The notes beneath the pieces are model-generated. The model had not been told where the DNA came from, did no database searches, and saw only the letters and a list, made by a program, of their open reading frames with translations. From an uncultured Psychroserpens sp. (lineage in GTDB: Bacteria > Bacteroidota > Bacteroidia > Flavobacteriales > Flavobacteriaceae): a DNA stretch of 64,000 nt. The stretch is from positions 248,001-312,000 of the forward strand of contig NZ_CANMRL010000004.1 in assembly GCF_947500255.1 (NCBI RefSeq), read 5' to 3'. Shown in pieces: positions 26,217 to 34,949 of this stretch; the stretch's first letter is position 1; each line of letters opens with the position of its first letter. The translations under genes and the position numbers were made by a program.

Positions 26217-26615
26217 ATGATTAAAGGTGATGTATGTTCAACAAAACGTATTCGATCTGTAACGTATCTATGTGTTTTACTACTTATAGGTAATTGCAAA
26301 AATCAAAATAGCTTACCAGATCCTTTAGAGGCTGGTTGGAACAATAAGGCGGTTTGTGAAGTTCTTGAAGATAATGTAAAGACTCGAATATTGAAATGTA
26401 CATTCGCTCCTGGAGTTGGTCATGAAAAGCATTATCACAATCCGCATTTTGGGTATACAATCGCAGGAAGCAGGTTTAGAATTAAAGATACCACTGGTAC
26501 CAAAGAGGTAAATGTTCCTACTGGCTATAGCTTTAGTAAAAATGAGATCTCTGTACATGAAGTATTAAATATTGGCGATAGTACAGCAGTTTTTTTGATT
26601 ATAGAATATAAATAA
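26217..26615 (+). CDS. Cupin domain protein with N-terminal signal
   Basis: The 132-residue product has a hydrophobic leader (VTYLCVLLLIGNC); the Asn before the Cys makes it a poor lipobox, so lipidation is uncertain. The rest is a single cupin: FAPGVGHEKHYHNPHFGYTIAG carries the histidine-rich motif 1 and ENEISVHEVLNIGD-like motif 2 (KNEISVHEVLNIG) the last histidine. The protein starts three bases after the S41 stop, so it is in the same transcript. Substrate unknown. Annotated by fold only. Confidence 0.8.
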   Translation: MIKGDVCSTKRIRSVTYLCVLLLIGNCKNQNSLPDPLEAGWNNKAVCEVLEDNVKTRILKCTFAPGVGHEKHYHNPHFGYTIAGSRFRIKDTTGTKEVNVPTGYSFSKNEISVHEVLNIGDSTAVFLIIEYK

Positions 26616-26618
26616 GAT

Positions 26619-26747
26619 ATGAACGGATTTGATATTGTTGTGGTGATTGCTATTATTCTATGCGCCAGACTAGGGATACGATTGGTAGCGGGTTACATTA
26701 AAATGAAACAAGACAATAAAGAAGATTCTCTTAAGGATGACGTTTAA
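26619..26747 (+). CDS. Small membrane protein of 42 residues
   Basis: ATG three bases after the cupin stop opens a 42-residue frame: one transmembrane helix (MNGFDIVVVIAIILCARLGI and onward to about residue 27), then a charged tail (KMKQDNKEDSLKDDV). It ends ten bases before a strong terminator, so it fits as the last gene of the S41-cupin operon. The hydrophobic-then-charged pattern argues for a real coding sequence, but no family was recognised. Confidence 0.5.
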   Translation: MNGFDIVVVIAIILCARLGIRLVAGYIKMKQDNKEDSLKDDV

Positions 26748-26756
26748 AGACATAAC

Positions 26757-26786
26757 AAAAAACCAACTCTGTAGAGTTGGTTTTTT
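26757..26786 (+). terminator. Strong bidirectional terminator between the S41 operon and nqrF
   Basis: Perfect 14-bp hairpin: A6-CCAACTCT (26757-26770), loop GT, AGAGTTGG-T6 (26773-26786). Its symmetric A/T tracts let it serve both converging operons. Confidence 0.93.
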
Positions 26787-26837
26787 GTTATATGATATTC
26801 GCAATAATTGCGAAATGATAATATCTCGCTTTACGAC

Positions 26838-28148
26838 CTAGCCTCCAAAGTCATCAAATCTGATGTGTTCATCTGGAATACCAAAGTCTTCACCCATTTT
26901 TTGAACGGCTTGGTTCATTAATGGAGGACCACAGAAGTACAATTCGATATCTTCAGGTGCTTCATGATGATTAAGGTAGTTATCAATAACACAGTTATGG
27001 ATAAACCCAACAAAACCATCACCAGCTTCATCATTAATATCGGTCTTTACTTTCCAATTATCTTCTTCCAAAGGCTCAGATAAAGCCATATAGAATTTAA
27101 AGTTAGGGAAGTCTTTTTCTAATTTTCTAAAGTGTTCGATATAAAACAACTCACGTTTAGAACGTCCACCATACCAATACGTTACTTTACGTCCAGTTTT
27201 AATAGTTCTAAATAAATGATATAAGTGAGAGCGCATTGGTGCCATACCAGCTCCACCTCCTACATATAACATTTCACTTTCAGATTCGTTGATAAAGAAT
27301 TCACCATAAGGTCCTGAAATCACTACTTTATCACCTGGTTTTTGAGCAAAAATATAAGATGATGCTACACCAGGATTTACATCCATCCATCCATTTTTAG
27401 CGCGATCCCATGGTGGTGTCGCAATACGAACGTTTAACATAATCTCACGTCCTTCAGCAGGATAAGAAGCCATAGAATAAGCTCTTTCTACTATCTCATC
27501 ATTTTTCATTACTAATGGCCAAAGACCAAATTTGTCCCATTCTGCTTGAAATTTATCAGGTGTCTCATGCTCTTCAGGATGTGCAGTAATATCCATATCA
27601 GAATATTTAATTTCACATTCAGGAATTTCAATCTGAATATATCCACCAGCTTTGTAACCCATATCCTCAGGAATTTCAACTACAAATTCTTTAATAAATG
27701 AGGCTACATTATAATTACGTACAACAACAGCTTCCCATTTTTTAATTCCGAAAACTTCTTCAGGAATAGTAATTTCCATGTCCTGTTTTACTTTCACTTG
27801 GCAAGATAAACGAGCACCATGTTTCAATTCTTTTCTACTGAAATGTGGCGTTTCTGTAGGCAATGCTTCACCTCCACCAGAAAGAACGTGGCATTCACAT
27901 TGAATACATGTTCCACCTCCACCACAAGCAGATGGTAAGAATATTTTTTCACCTCCTAAAGTTGATAACAAAGTACCACCTGAAGCTACTTGTATTTCTT
28001 TTTCACCATTAATCTTGATCGTTACTGGACCAGAAGGTGATAGTTTTTGTTTAACAAACAATAATAACGCAACTAATATCAATGTTACTAATAAAAAAGC
28101 TGCTACTGTAGCTATTACTGTTCCTAATGTGCCTGCTGCTAAAATCAT
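26838..28148 (-). CDS. nqrF: Na+-translocating NADH:quinone reductase subunit F
   Basis: NqrF is the electron entry subunit, oxidising NADH through FAD and a 2Fe-2S cluster. The 436-residue protein has an N-terminal membrane helix (about 8-32), a ferredoxin domain with cluster ligands Cys75, Cys81, Cys84 and Cys116 (SACGGGGTCIQCEC, then LSCQVKV), the FAD-binding RAYSMASYP, and the NAD-binding domain with MLYVGGGAGMAPMRS, ending in the aromatic RFDDFGG tail. Last gene of the nqrABCDEF operon; one base separates it from nqrE. Confidence 0.98.
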   Translation of the reverse strand: MILAAGTLGTVIATVAAFLLVTLILVALLLFVKQKLSPSGPVTIKINGEKEIQVASGGTLLSTLGGEKIFLPSACGGGGTCIQCECHVLSGGGEALPTETPHFSRKELKHGARLSCQVKVKQDMEITIPEEVFGIKKWEAVVVRNYNVASFIKEFVVEIPEDMGYKAGGYIQIEIPECEIKYSDMDITAHPEEHETPDKFQAEWDKFGLWPLVMKNDEIVERAYSMASYPAEGREIMLNVRIATPPWDRAKNGWMDVNPGVASSYIFAQKPGDKVVISGPYGEFFINESESEMLYVGGGAGMAPMRSHLYHLFRTIKTGRKVTYWYGGRSKRELFYIEHFRKLEKDFPNFKFYMALSEPLEEDNWKVKTDINDEAGDGFVGFIHNCVIDNYLNHHEAPEDIELYFCGPPLMNQAVQKMGEDFGIPDEHIRFDDFGG

Positions 28149-28149
28149 A

Positions 28150-28866
28150 CTATTCTACTATTTTAGTGTTGTTAGCTAATTCTGTATTGTCATCTTCAGT
28201 TGGAGTCACTTTAGTCTCAACTGTTTTATTTTCTTCTGTTTCTTCATCACCTCCTGTCAACATTCCTCCAAAGCTCATAAAGCCAATAGCCATAAGTCCT
28301 GTGATGATAAATGTAATTCCTAAACCTCTCAATGCTGGTGGAACACTTGAGTATCTAATTTTTTCACGAATTGCGGCAATTGCTAAAATTGCTAAAAACC
28401 ATCCAATACCTGATCCAACACCATAATTTAAGGCTAAACCAAGTGTCGCTATTTCTCTAGATTGCATAAATAATGATCCACCTAAAATGGCACAGTTTAC
28501 TGCAATTAATGGTAAAAAGATACCGAGTGAGTTATATAATGAAGGTGAGAATTTCTCTACCACAATCTCTACCAATTGTACCATGGTTGCAATGGTTGCG
28601 ATAAACATGATAAATGATAAGAAACTTAAATCGTAATCTGCATACTCTGGTCCCATCCATGATAATGCACCTGGCTGTAAAATATATTGATCTAACAACC
28701 AGTTTAAAGGAACTGTAATTGCTAATACAAAAATTACTGCAGCTCCAAGTCCAACAGCTGTAGATACTTTTTTAGATACAGCAAGGTAAGAACACATCCC
28801 AAGGAATGTAGCAAATACCATGTTGTCTATAAATATTGATTTGAAAAATAATTCTATATGTTCCAT
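28150..28866 (-). CDS. nqrE: Na+-translocating NADH:quinone reductase subunit E
   Basis: NqrE is a six-helix inner-membrane subunit that with NqrD shares an iron centre. The first 200 residues match the usual length and carry [20 protein letters not shown] and [12 protein letters not shown], the two inverted Cys-bearing segments. The protein is 238 residues because an acidic tail ([18 protein letters not shown] and onward) follows the last helix; this is longer than the proteobacterial form. It is separated from nqrD by 43 bases, the only sizeable gap in the operon, and that gap contains a small palindrome. Confidence 0.97.
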   Translation of the reverse strand: MEHIELFFKSIFIDNMVFATFLGMCSYLAVSKKVSTAVGLGAAVIFVLAITVPLNWLLDQYILQPGALSWMGPEYADYDLSFLSFIMFIATIATMVQLVEIVVEKFSPSLYNSLGIFLPLIAVNCAILGGSLFMQSREIATLGLALNYGVGSGIGWFLAILAIAAIREKIRYSSVPPALRGLGITFIITGLMAIGFMSFGGMLTGGDEETEENKTVETKVTPTEDDNTELANNTKIVE

Positions 28867-28881
28867 ATTCTTGAGTTTGAA

Positions 28882-28899
28882 ATCCTGAAACTACAGGAT
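28882..28899. repeat. Small palindrome in the nqrD-nqrE gap
   Basis: ATCCTG (28882-28887), loop AAACTA, CAGGAT (28894-28899), within a context ending GGATGACA. It resembles the short dispersed palindromes with TCCTGAAA...CAGGATGAC seen in many bacterial genomes, from memory. A single copy is visible here. Confidence 0.45.
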
Positions 28900-28909
28900 G
28901 ACACTTATA

Positions 28910-29554
28910 TTAATCTTCTACTAAATCTTTATTTCTTGTACGCTGTATCCAAATGATAATACCTACAACAATTAATGCCATTGGCGATAATAACATAAAT
29001 CCATTATTCTCATACCCTAAGGCATACAATCCTGTTTTTTCGATAGGATCCCCTAATACTGGTATCCCTAATAAAGTTCCAGAACCTAAAAGTTCTCTAA
29101 AGAATCCAACAATAATTAATATCACAGCATATCCTAATGAGTTACCAATACCATCTAAGAAGGACTTCCATGGTCCATTACCTAAAGCAAAGGCTTCGAA
29201 ACGTCCCATAATGATACAATTCGTAATAATTAATCCAACAAAAACGGAAAGCGTTTTACTCAGTTCGTAAGCGAAAGCTTTTAGTACCAAATCCACTATA
29301 ATTACCAAAGTAGCAACTACAATTAGCTGTACTATAATTCTAATTTTTGAAGGAATGATGTTTCGCATTAAAGAGATCACCACGTTACCTACACCTAATA
29401 CAAACAATACTGATATAGACATTACAATTGATGCCTCTAATTCTGCAGTAATCGCTAAAGCTGAACAAATACCAAGTACTTGTATTGTAATTGGGTTATT
29501 ATCTGCTAAAGGATCTTTAATTAAAGCTGCGTCTTTTTTTGAAAGTAAGCCCAT
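28910..29554 (-). CDS. nqrD: Na+-translocating NADH:quinone reductase subunit D
   Basis: NqrD is the inverted-topology partner of NqrE in the membrane. The 214-residue product has about six hydrophobic helices; VQVLGICSALAIT-like N terminus (TIQVLGICSALAITAELE) and FVGLIITNCIIMGRFEAFA each provide one of the conserved cysteines proposed to hold the intramembrane iron centre. RELLGSGTLLG is another family mark. Four bases separate it from nqrC, indicating tight coupling. Confidence 0.97.
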   Translation of the reverse strand: MGLLSKKDAALIKDPLADNNPITIQVLGICSALAITAELEASIVMSISVLFVLGVGNVVISLMRNIIPSKIRIIVQLIVVATLVIIVDLVLKAFAYELSKTLSVFVGLIITNCIIMGRFEAFALGNGPWKSFLDGIGNSLGYAVILIIVGFFRELLGSGTLLGIPVLGDPIEKTGLYALGYENNGFMLLSPMALIVVGIIIWIQRTRNKDLVED

Positions 29555-29558
29555 ATGA

Positions 29559-30308
29559 TTATTGTTTTAAATTTTTAAAATAAGGTACATAAAGCTTTAA
29601 ATCTTTTCGGATCATTGCAGACACACCATCACCTGTAATGGTTGCTCCTGCAATAGCATCTACCTCATTATCTGTTTTATCATTATTCTTAGGATCTGCA
29701 TTACCTTTAGCCACATTAATGCCTTTAAAAGTTCCATTAGACATTAAGTGTTCACCTATAAAATCATCCATAAAAAAACGTTGCTTAATGTTAGCTCCTA
29801 AACCTGGTGTTTCACCTTTATGATCAAAATAAGCACCTTGAACAATCATATTCTCATCCATAGCAACATAAGCCCAAATTGCATCCCAAAGCCCTTTTCC
29901 TCTAATTGGAGCGATATAGTACTTCTTACCTTTCTCGTCTTCTCCAACAAATAAAGGCAATTGTCTAACACCACCATCCTTAGCTTTGGCTTGCTCTTTC
30001 TTCACATCAATTAAATAGGCTTGGTCATTCTCTGTTGCCTGACCATTATAGTCTACAACTAATTGCTGCTTGATATATTTATCAAATAATTCAGGCGCAT
30101 CATCAGTAGATACAAAGTTTGCACTTGTACCTTCGTTTTCATTAATTCCCATAGCGTAGAGAATATTTTGCTGTTTCTCTAAACGCTCGTTTTCTGTAAT
30201 TGTAGGTTTCAATGATGACGCTAAATATGCCAATAAAGCCCCTACAACCAATACCATTGCTATTGCAAATATTATGGTATATGAATTTTTATCTGTTCTT
30301 TTTTCCAT
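29559..30308 (-). CDS. nqrC: Na+-translocating NADH:quinone reductase subunit C (covalent FMN)
   Basis: NqrC is anchored by one N-terminal helix (about 10-30) with a periplasmic domain that carries FMN bound through phosphate to a threonine. The attachment motif reads DAIAGATITG, making Thr223 the expected FMN site; the first residue is Ala where Ser is usual (SGAT). KGETPGLGANI (about 164-174) is the conserved loop before it. The protein has 249 residues and lies two bases from nqrB. FMN is expected to be attached by the ApbE encoded at 16581-17615. Confidence 0.97.
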   Translation of the reverse strand: MEKRTDKNSYTIIFAIAMVLVVGALLAYLASSLKPTITENERLEKQQNILYAMGINENEGTSANFVSTDDAPELFDKYIKQQLVVDYNGQATENDQAYLIDVKKEQAKAKDGGVRQLPLFVGEDEKGKKYYIAPIRGKGLWDAIWAYVAMDENMIVQGAYFDHKGETPGLGANIKQRFFMDDFIGEHLMSNGTFKGINVAKGNADPKNNDKTDNEVDAIAGATITGDGVSAMIRKDLKLYVPYFKNLKQ

Positions 30309-30310
30309 CG

Positions 30311-31561
30311 TTAAGCAGTTTTAACTTTTAGACGTTTCATTCTTTTCTTTACATTTCCTTGAACAACGTAATGGTCTATAGTTGGTGCAAATACATTCAT
30401 CAATAGAATGGCTAACATTACACCCTCTGGATACGCTGGATTAAATACACGAATCATGATTGAAATAAACCCAACCAAAAATCCATAAATCCATTTTCCT
30501 TTGTTAGTTTGGGAAGCCGTTACAGGATCGGTAGCCATAAATACGGTACCAAATGCAAACCCTCCAATAAGTAAGTGATGCCAGAATTCGGTATTCATTA
30601 AGCCATAAAACTTACTTGATTCACTAATCAATCCAGAACTAACAACAGCATTAAAGATTAATCCCATAGCTAAAGCTCCAATAACCGAGGATAGCATAAT
30701 TCTCCAACTTCCAATTTTAGTAAATATTAAGAATAATCCAGCTAATAGAATTAATAATGTTGATGTCTCACCAACAGATCCAGGGATAATTCCATAGAAC
30801 ATATCCATAACATCATGACCTAAAACACCTTTATTTTGTGCTAAACTACCTAAAATGGTTTCGCCAGAAATAGCATCTAAACCTTCTAAAGAAGTCCCAG
30901 CTTCTTTTGCAACAGCTATAGCTTCATCTCTTGCTTTTGCTCCATAAACCCATACTTTATCACCAGACATCCACGTAGGATATGCGAAGAATAAAAAGGC
31001 TCTAATAGTTAAGGCTGGATTCAAAATATTCATCCCTGTTCCACCAAATACTTCTTTACCTATAACAACTCCAAAAGCAACAGCAACTGCAAGCATCCAA
31101 AGTGGCGTGTCTATTGGTACAATTAAAGGCACTAACATCCCTGTTACCAAATAGCCTTCCTCTACCTCATGCTTGTTTTTCATTGCAAACAAAATCTCAA
31201 TAGCCAAACCAACACCATAAGACACAACTACTAATGGAATTACTTTCCAAAAACCAACCGTAAAATTATCTAAAGTCCAAAAATCTGAACTCAAGAAACC
31301 TCCTGTTGCTTGTTGAATTTCTCCAAATGCTAAGTGATGTTGGTAACCAGCGTTAACCATCCCAAAAAGCAAACAAGGTATCATTGCCATAATAACAATG
31401 TTCATGGTACGCTTTAAATCATCGGCCGCTTTTATATGAGTCCCATTATGCGTGGTCTCATTAGGTAAGAATAAAAACGTATGTATTGCAGAAAATGCTG
31501 GCAACCATTTTTTGTCCTTATTCTTTTCTCTAAAATTATGTAAACTACTTTTTAAACCCAT
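30311..31561 (-). CDS. nqrB: Na+-translocating NADH:quinone reductase subunit B (covalent FMN)
   Basis: NqrB is the large membrane subunit (416 residues, about nine or ten helices) that binds riboflavin and a threonine-linked FMN and contributes to sodium passage. HNGTHIKAADDLKRTM, EVFGGTGMNILNPALTIRAFLFFAYP and ATDPVTASQTNKGKWIYG are conserved. The flavinylation site is expected at Thr235 in DAISGETILG; the usual motif is SGAT, so Glu234 replaces Ala. Position agrees with the Vibrio site (Thr236). It overlaps nqrA by one base. Confidence 0.97.
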   Translation of the reverse strand: MGLKSSLHNFREKNKDKKWLPAFSAIHTFLFLPNETTHNGTHIKAADDLKRTMNIVIMAMIPCLLFGMVNAGYQHHLAFGEIQQATGGFLSSDFWTLDNFTVGFWKVIPLVVVSYGVGLAIEILFAMKNKHEVEEGYLVTGMLVPLIVPIDTPLWMLAVAVAFGVVIGKEVFGGTGMNILNPALTIRAFLFFAYPTWMSGDKVWVYGAKARDEAIAVAKEAGTSLEGLDAISGETILGSLAQNKGVLGHDVMDMFYGIIPGSVGETSTLLILLAGLFLIFTKIGSWRIMLSSVIGALAMGLIFNAVVSSGLISESSKFYGLMNTEFWHHLLIGGFAFGTVFMATDPVTASQTNKGKWIYGFLVGFISIMIRVFNPAYPEGVMLAILLMNVFAPTIDHYVVQGNVKKRMKRLKVKTA

Positions 31562-32910
31562 TATCCTATCTCTTTAAGCATTAAGTCTAATCCTTTTCTT
31601 ATTATATCTTGATGTGGCTGTTTAGACACACATATAAATTCTGTTAAAGCAAAATCTTCAGGAGCCACTTCATACATTCCTAAAGCTTCCATTTCATCTA
31701 AATCTTGATACATACAAGCTTTTAAAATTTGCATTGGATAAATATCTAACGGAAATACTTGCTCGTAAGAACCTGTGACAACAAAAGCACGATGTTCACC
31801 ATTGGTGTTAGTGTTTAAATCGTATTTCTTTTTTGGGTTTAACCAAGAAAAAGTAAGTGCTCTAGACGTCGATATCTTATTAAAAATTGGCTTGTTCCAA
31901 CCAAAGAATTCATAATCATCACCTTCAGGTATGACTGTAATTACATTATCGTAAAAACCTAAACTCCCATCTGGTTTCAATTGCTTTCCAGATAATACAT
32001 TACCAGAAATAATACGATCATTCCCATCTTTCTCAACACCATTATCGTAAACCATTGTTGCAACCTCGCTTCCAATTCTAGTTTTGAAATATCTTGGTTT
32101 CTTTACTGAAGAACCTGCCAAAGCAACAACGCGTTCTGGATTGAATTTCCCAGTAAGTAACAATTCACCAATCACAACTAAATCTTGAGCATTGATTGTC
32201 CAAACTGTTTCACCTTTATTTACTGGATCTATTTTGTTGATATGAGTACCTACATTTCCAGCTGGGTGAGGGCCAGATACTTTGTGTATTGTAGCATCAT
32301 TCATACCTGCTAATGGTGAGTCGTTAGACCCAACGCCAATATGAACTTGACCTTCAGTTAATTTAGATAAGGCAGAAACAGCAGCTTGTAACTCTGCTTC
32401 CTTTCCTGATAAAACAAAATCTAAATCTGCTGCTAAAGGTGCTGATGCATAACCAGAGATGAAAATCGCTTTTGGCGATTTTTCTGGATTTGCAATAACA
32501 TCATAAGGTCTTTGCTTTATAAAAGGCCAACAACCCGAAGTTAGCAAATGAGCTTTTACAGCTGCAGCATCAGAATCCATATTAAAGGCTCCGAAATCTT
32601 TAAAAGATTGCTCCTTATCTGCTTGAATTTTAATAGCATCGATACGACGCTTAGGACCTCTTTGTACTTCTACCACAGTTCCTGAAACCGGAGACACGAA
32701 CTTTATGTCTTCATTAGACTTATCATAAAAGATAACATCTCCTGCTTTTAAAGTAGCTCCTTCTTTGGCTACAAGTTTCGGAATAACGCTGTGAAAATCT
32801 TCAGGTCTGATAGTGCAGAAATTACTTATAATGGCTTGTTCAACTGTTTTTTCAGCTTCACCAACAAGTTTTATATCCAGACCTTTTTTAATTTTAATGT
32901 CTTTTGACAT
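31561..32910 (-). CDS. nqrA: Na+-translocating NADH:quinone reductase subunit A
   Basis: NqrA is the cytoplasmic subunit implicated in quinone reduction. At 449 residues it is full length, with IKKGLDIKLVGEAEK at the N terminus, the barrel-sandwich segment AGDVIFYDKSNEDIKFVSPVSGTV-type turn, GVGSNDSPLAGMNDATIHKV and VSGPHPAGNVGTHI. First gene of the operon; a TAAATTTG box lies 38 bases upstream. The full complex exports sodium while passing electrons from NADH to quinone, in keeping with a marine lifestyle. Confidence 0.97.
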   Translation of the reverse strand: MSKDIKIKKGLDIKLVGEAEKTVEQAIISNFCTIRPEDFHSVIPKLVAKEGATLKAGDVIFYDKSNEDIKFVSPVSGTVVEVQRGPKRRIDAIKIQADKEQSFKDFGAFNMDSDAAAVKAHLLTSGCWPFIKQRPYDVIANPEKSPKAIFISGYASAPLAADLDFVLSGKEAELQAAVSALSKLTEGQVHIGVGSNDSPLAGMNDATIHKVSGPHPAGNVGTHINKIDPVNKGETVWTINAQDLVVIGELLLTGKFNPERVVALAGSSVKKPRYFKTRIGSEVATMVYDNGVEKDGNDRIISGNVLSGKQLKPDGSLGFYDNVITVIPEGDDYEFFGWNKPIFNKISTSRALTFSWLNPKKKYDLNTNTNGEHRAFVVTGSYEQVFPLDIYPMQILKACMYQDLDEMEALGMYEVAPEDFALTEFICVSKQPHQDIIRKGLDLMLKEIG

Positions 32911-32947
32911 ACGCTTTATATTGAAATTAGTTGTCTAAAAATCGGTG

Positions 32948-32955
32948 CAAATTTA
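32948..32955 (-). promoter_or_regulatory. -7 promoter box of the nqr operon
   Basis: TAAATTTG on the minus strand, 37 bases before the nqrA ATG. No clean TTG -33 element is present at the usual spacing. Confidence 0.55.
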
Positions 32956-33076
32956 CGAATTTACCACGTAATAAAATAGTATGACTTTCTAAGTTTGTTA
33001 TTTTTAAAGATTCTAAATAACATGTGCAATATTAAGGCACAGATTTTGTTTATCTTTACATATCAAACTATTATTA

Positions 33077-34333
33077 ATGATTAAGAACATCTATTATTTT
33101 CTATTAGCCTTACTTTTTACAGGACAAGGGTTTTCTCAAGTAGAAGAAGTCAATCCTCCAGAGTATATAAAGACCATCACTTTTAAAAGTCGAACCTCTT
33201 CTCAAGGTCAGTTGCCTATCATTAGATTAGGCGAAGCATTTCATTTAGAATTTGATGTTCTTACTACTGATGAACCCGACTTTTACTACACGATTGAGCA
33301 TTATAATTATGACTGGACAAGATCCAATCTGGTGAAAATGGAATATATGACTGGTTTTGACAATTTCAGAATTGTTAATTACCAAAACTCATTTAATGCT
33401 TATCAGTTGTATTCTCATTATGATTTGCAAATTCCTAATAAGCAAACACGTGGCTTGACAAAATCTGGTAACTATATCATTTCAATTTTTAATGAAGATG
33501 AAGAATTAGTCTTCTCTAGAAAATTTATGATCTACAAAGAACAAGTTGGTGTTGGGTTAGATATTAAAAGATCTAGAGACGTGAAGTATATTGAAAGTAA
33601 ACAAAGTGTTGATATCATCATAAATTCTGGCGGATTGAATTTAAACAATCCAAAAGAAACTGTTAAGACCTTAATTATTCAAAATAATAATTTACGCACA
33701 GCGATTACAGATATTAAACCTCAGTATACTATTGGAAAAGAGCTTATATATAAATACACTACCGAAACTGCATTTTGGGCAAGTAATGAATTTCGTTTCT
33801 TTGAAACCAAAGATGTTAGAGGTGCTAACGTTGGTGTTCAATTTATTGATCTAAAAGATATTTATCATAGTTATTTGTTTCTTGACGGACCAAGATATAG
33901 CCAACCTTACACTTACAACCCAGACATTAATGGTAATTTTTTGATTACTGCTTTAGACACTGACGACGTAGATATTGAAGCCGATTATACTAATGTTCAT
34001 TTTTCAATCCTTCACCCAAAACTTGAAGATGGTGAAAGCATGTATGTCTATGGCAACTTTAATAACTATGCTTTAGAGGAAGATTTAAACAAACTATCAT
34101 TTGATAGTAGCTCTGGCCGCTATGAGGCTATTATAAAACTCAAACAAGGATTCTATAACTACAAATATGTTGTAGTAGATAAAGATGGAAATCTCGATGA
34201 GGGAAAAATTAGTGGTGATTTTTGGCAAACTGAAAACAACTATAAAGTTCTAGTGTATTACAGAGACTTAGGTGCTCGCTTTGATCAACTTATTGGTTTT
34301 GGCGAAGCGAATTCGGTTAATATTACCAATTAA
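33077..34333 (+). CDS. Type IX secretion system Plug protein (DUF5103)
   Basis: The 418-residue protein has a signal peptide ending QGFSQ (21) and is all-beta after that: a first domain with LGEAFHLEFDVLTTDEPDFY and HYNYDWTRSNL, and a C-terminal immunoglobulin-like domain with MYVYGNFNNYALEED and GFYNYKYVVVDKDG. This is the DUF5103 family, renamed after the Flavobacterium johnsoniae SprA structures showed it as the Plug that closes the periplasmic side of the type IX translocon. TATCTTTA at 33051-33058 is a near-consensus promoter box. It is monocistronic and converges on the cysteine dioxygenase gene with a four-base overlap. Confidence 0.88.
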   Translation: MIKNIYYFLLALLFTGQGFSQVEEVNPPEYIKTITFKSRTSSQGQLPIIRLGEAFHLEFDVLTTDEPDFYYTIEHYNYDWTRSNLVKMEYMTGFDNFRIVNYQNSFNAYQLYSHYDLQIPNKQTRGLTKSGNYIISIFNEDEELVFSRKFMIYKEQVGVGLDIKRSRDVKYIESKQSVDIIINSGGLNLNNPKETVKTLIIQNNNLRTAITDIKPQYTIGKELIYKYTTETAFWASNEFRFFETKDVRGANVGVQFIDLKDIYHSYLFLDGPRYSQPYTYNPDINGNFLITALDTDDVDIEADYTNVHFSILHPKLEDGESMYVYGNFNNYALEEDLNKLSFDSSSGRYEAIIKLKQGFYNYKYVVVDKDGNLDEGKISGDFWQTENNYKVLVYYRDLGARFDQLIGFGEANSVNITN

Positions 34334-34857
34334 TCCTTAACAATGAGTTGCTTATAAGTATCGTAAGTTAATTGTCTTTCAATAAATTGCTGAGAGGTTT
34401 CATTATAAGACACACAATGTTCTATTGGCTTTGCATAGACATGCAAACTAATTGACTTTCCTTCATAACTATTCTTTAATTTATGAAACCCTATGTTGTC
34501 ATTCATAAAGGTGAGCTGATGTGGTAAAACCTTTTGTGATCCAACTTTTTTTAAATGCTGATTCTCCACATTAAAAAACACCTCTTCCATTTCTCCTTCT
34601 AAGAGGAATACCCAACAATCTTCACCATCGTGACCATGAATTGCTGTTTCTTGATCCTTTTCCCAGCATAAAAGAATAACTTCAAAATTGACATCTCTAT
34701 ACAAACAATTACGTGTATACTTTTGTTGAGACCAACTTTCAAAAGGCTTAAAATCTATTGAATTAAAATTGAAATTATTGAGTATAGCATTGTAATCTTC
34801 AATTGAAGATTGCGACAAAAGCGCTATTAGTTGCTGAATGTTTTCTTGGGATTTCAA
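34330..34857 (-). CDS. Cysteine dioxygenase
   Basis: A cupin-fold iron enzyme that oxidises cysteine to cysteine sulfinate. In the 175-residue protein the animal-type features are intact: KYTRN (Tyr47, Arg49 for substrate), iron ligands His74, His76 and His125, the Ser137-His139-Tyr141 triad (SLHVY) and Cys81 in the position of mammalian Cys93, five residues after the second His, which makes the Cys-Tyr crosslink with Tyr141. Many bacterial homologues have Gly there. It begins with TTG at 34857 (no in-frame ATG nearby). A PLP decarboxylase starts 92 bases away on the other strand, pointing to hypotaurine synthesis. Confidence 0.9.
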   Translation of the reverse strand: MKSQENIQQLIALLSQSSIEDYNAILNNFNFNSIDFKPFESWSQQKYTRNCLYRDVNFEVILLCWEKDQETAIHGHDGEDCWVFLLEGEMEEVFFNVENQHLKKVGSQKVLPHQLTFMNDNIGFHKLKNSYEGKSISLHVYAKPIEHCVSYNETSQQFIERQLTYDTYKQLIVKD

Positions 34858-34949
34858 GTAATGAATTTGATCTTTTAGGGGATTTTCATATTATTCCGAA
34901 AAATAGGAATAAATTTACACAAGCCAAAATTTAAGACCCATCACTACAA

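Noticed and set aside
28127-28426. Plus-strand open frame opposite nqrE and similar opposite frames (29355-29558, 47068-47331, 50619-50960)
   Set aside because: They are antisense shadows of clear genes with no family resemblance and no start signals.
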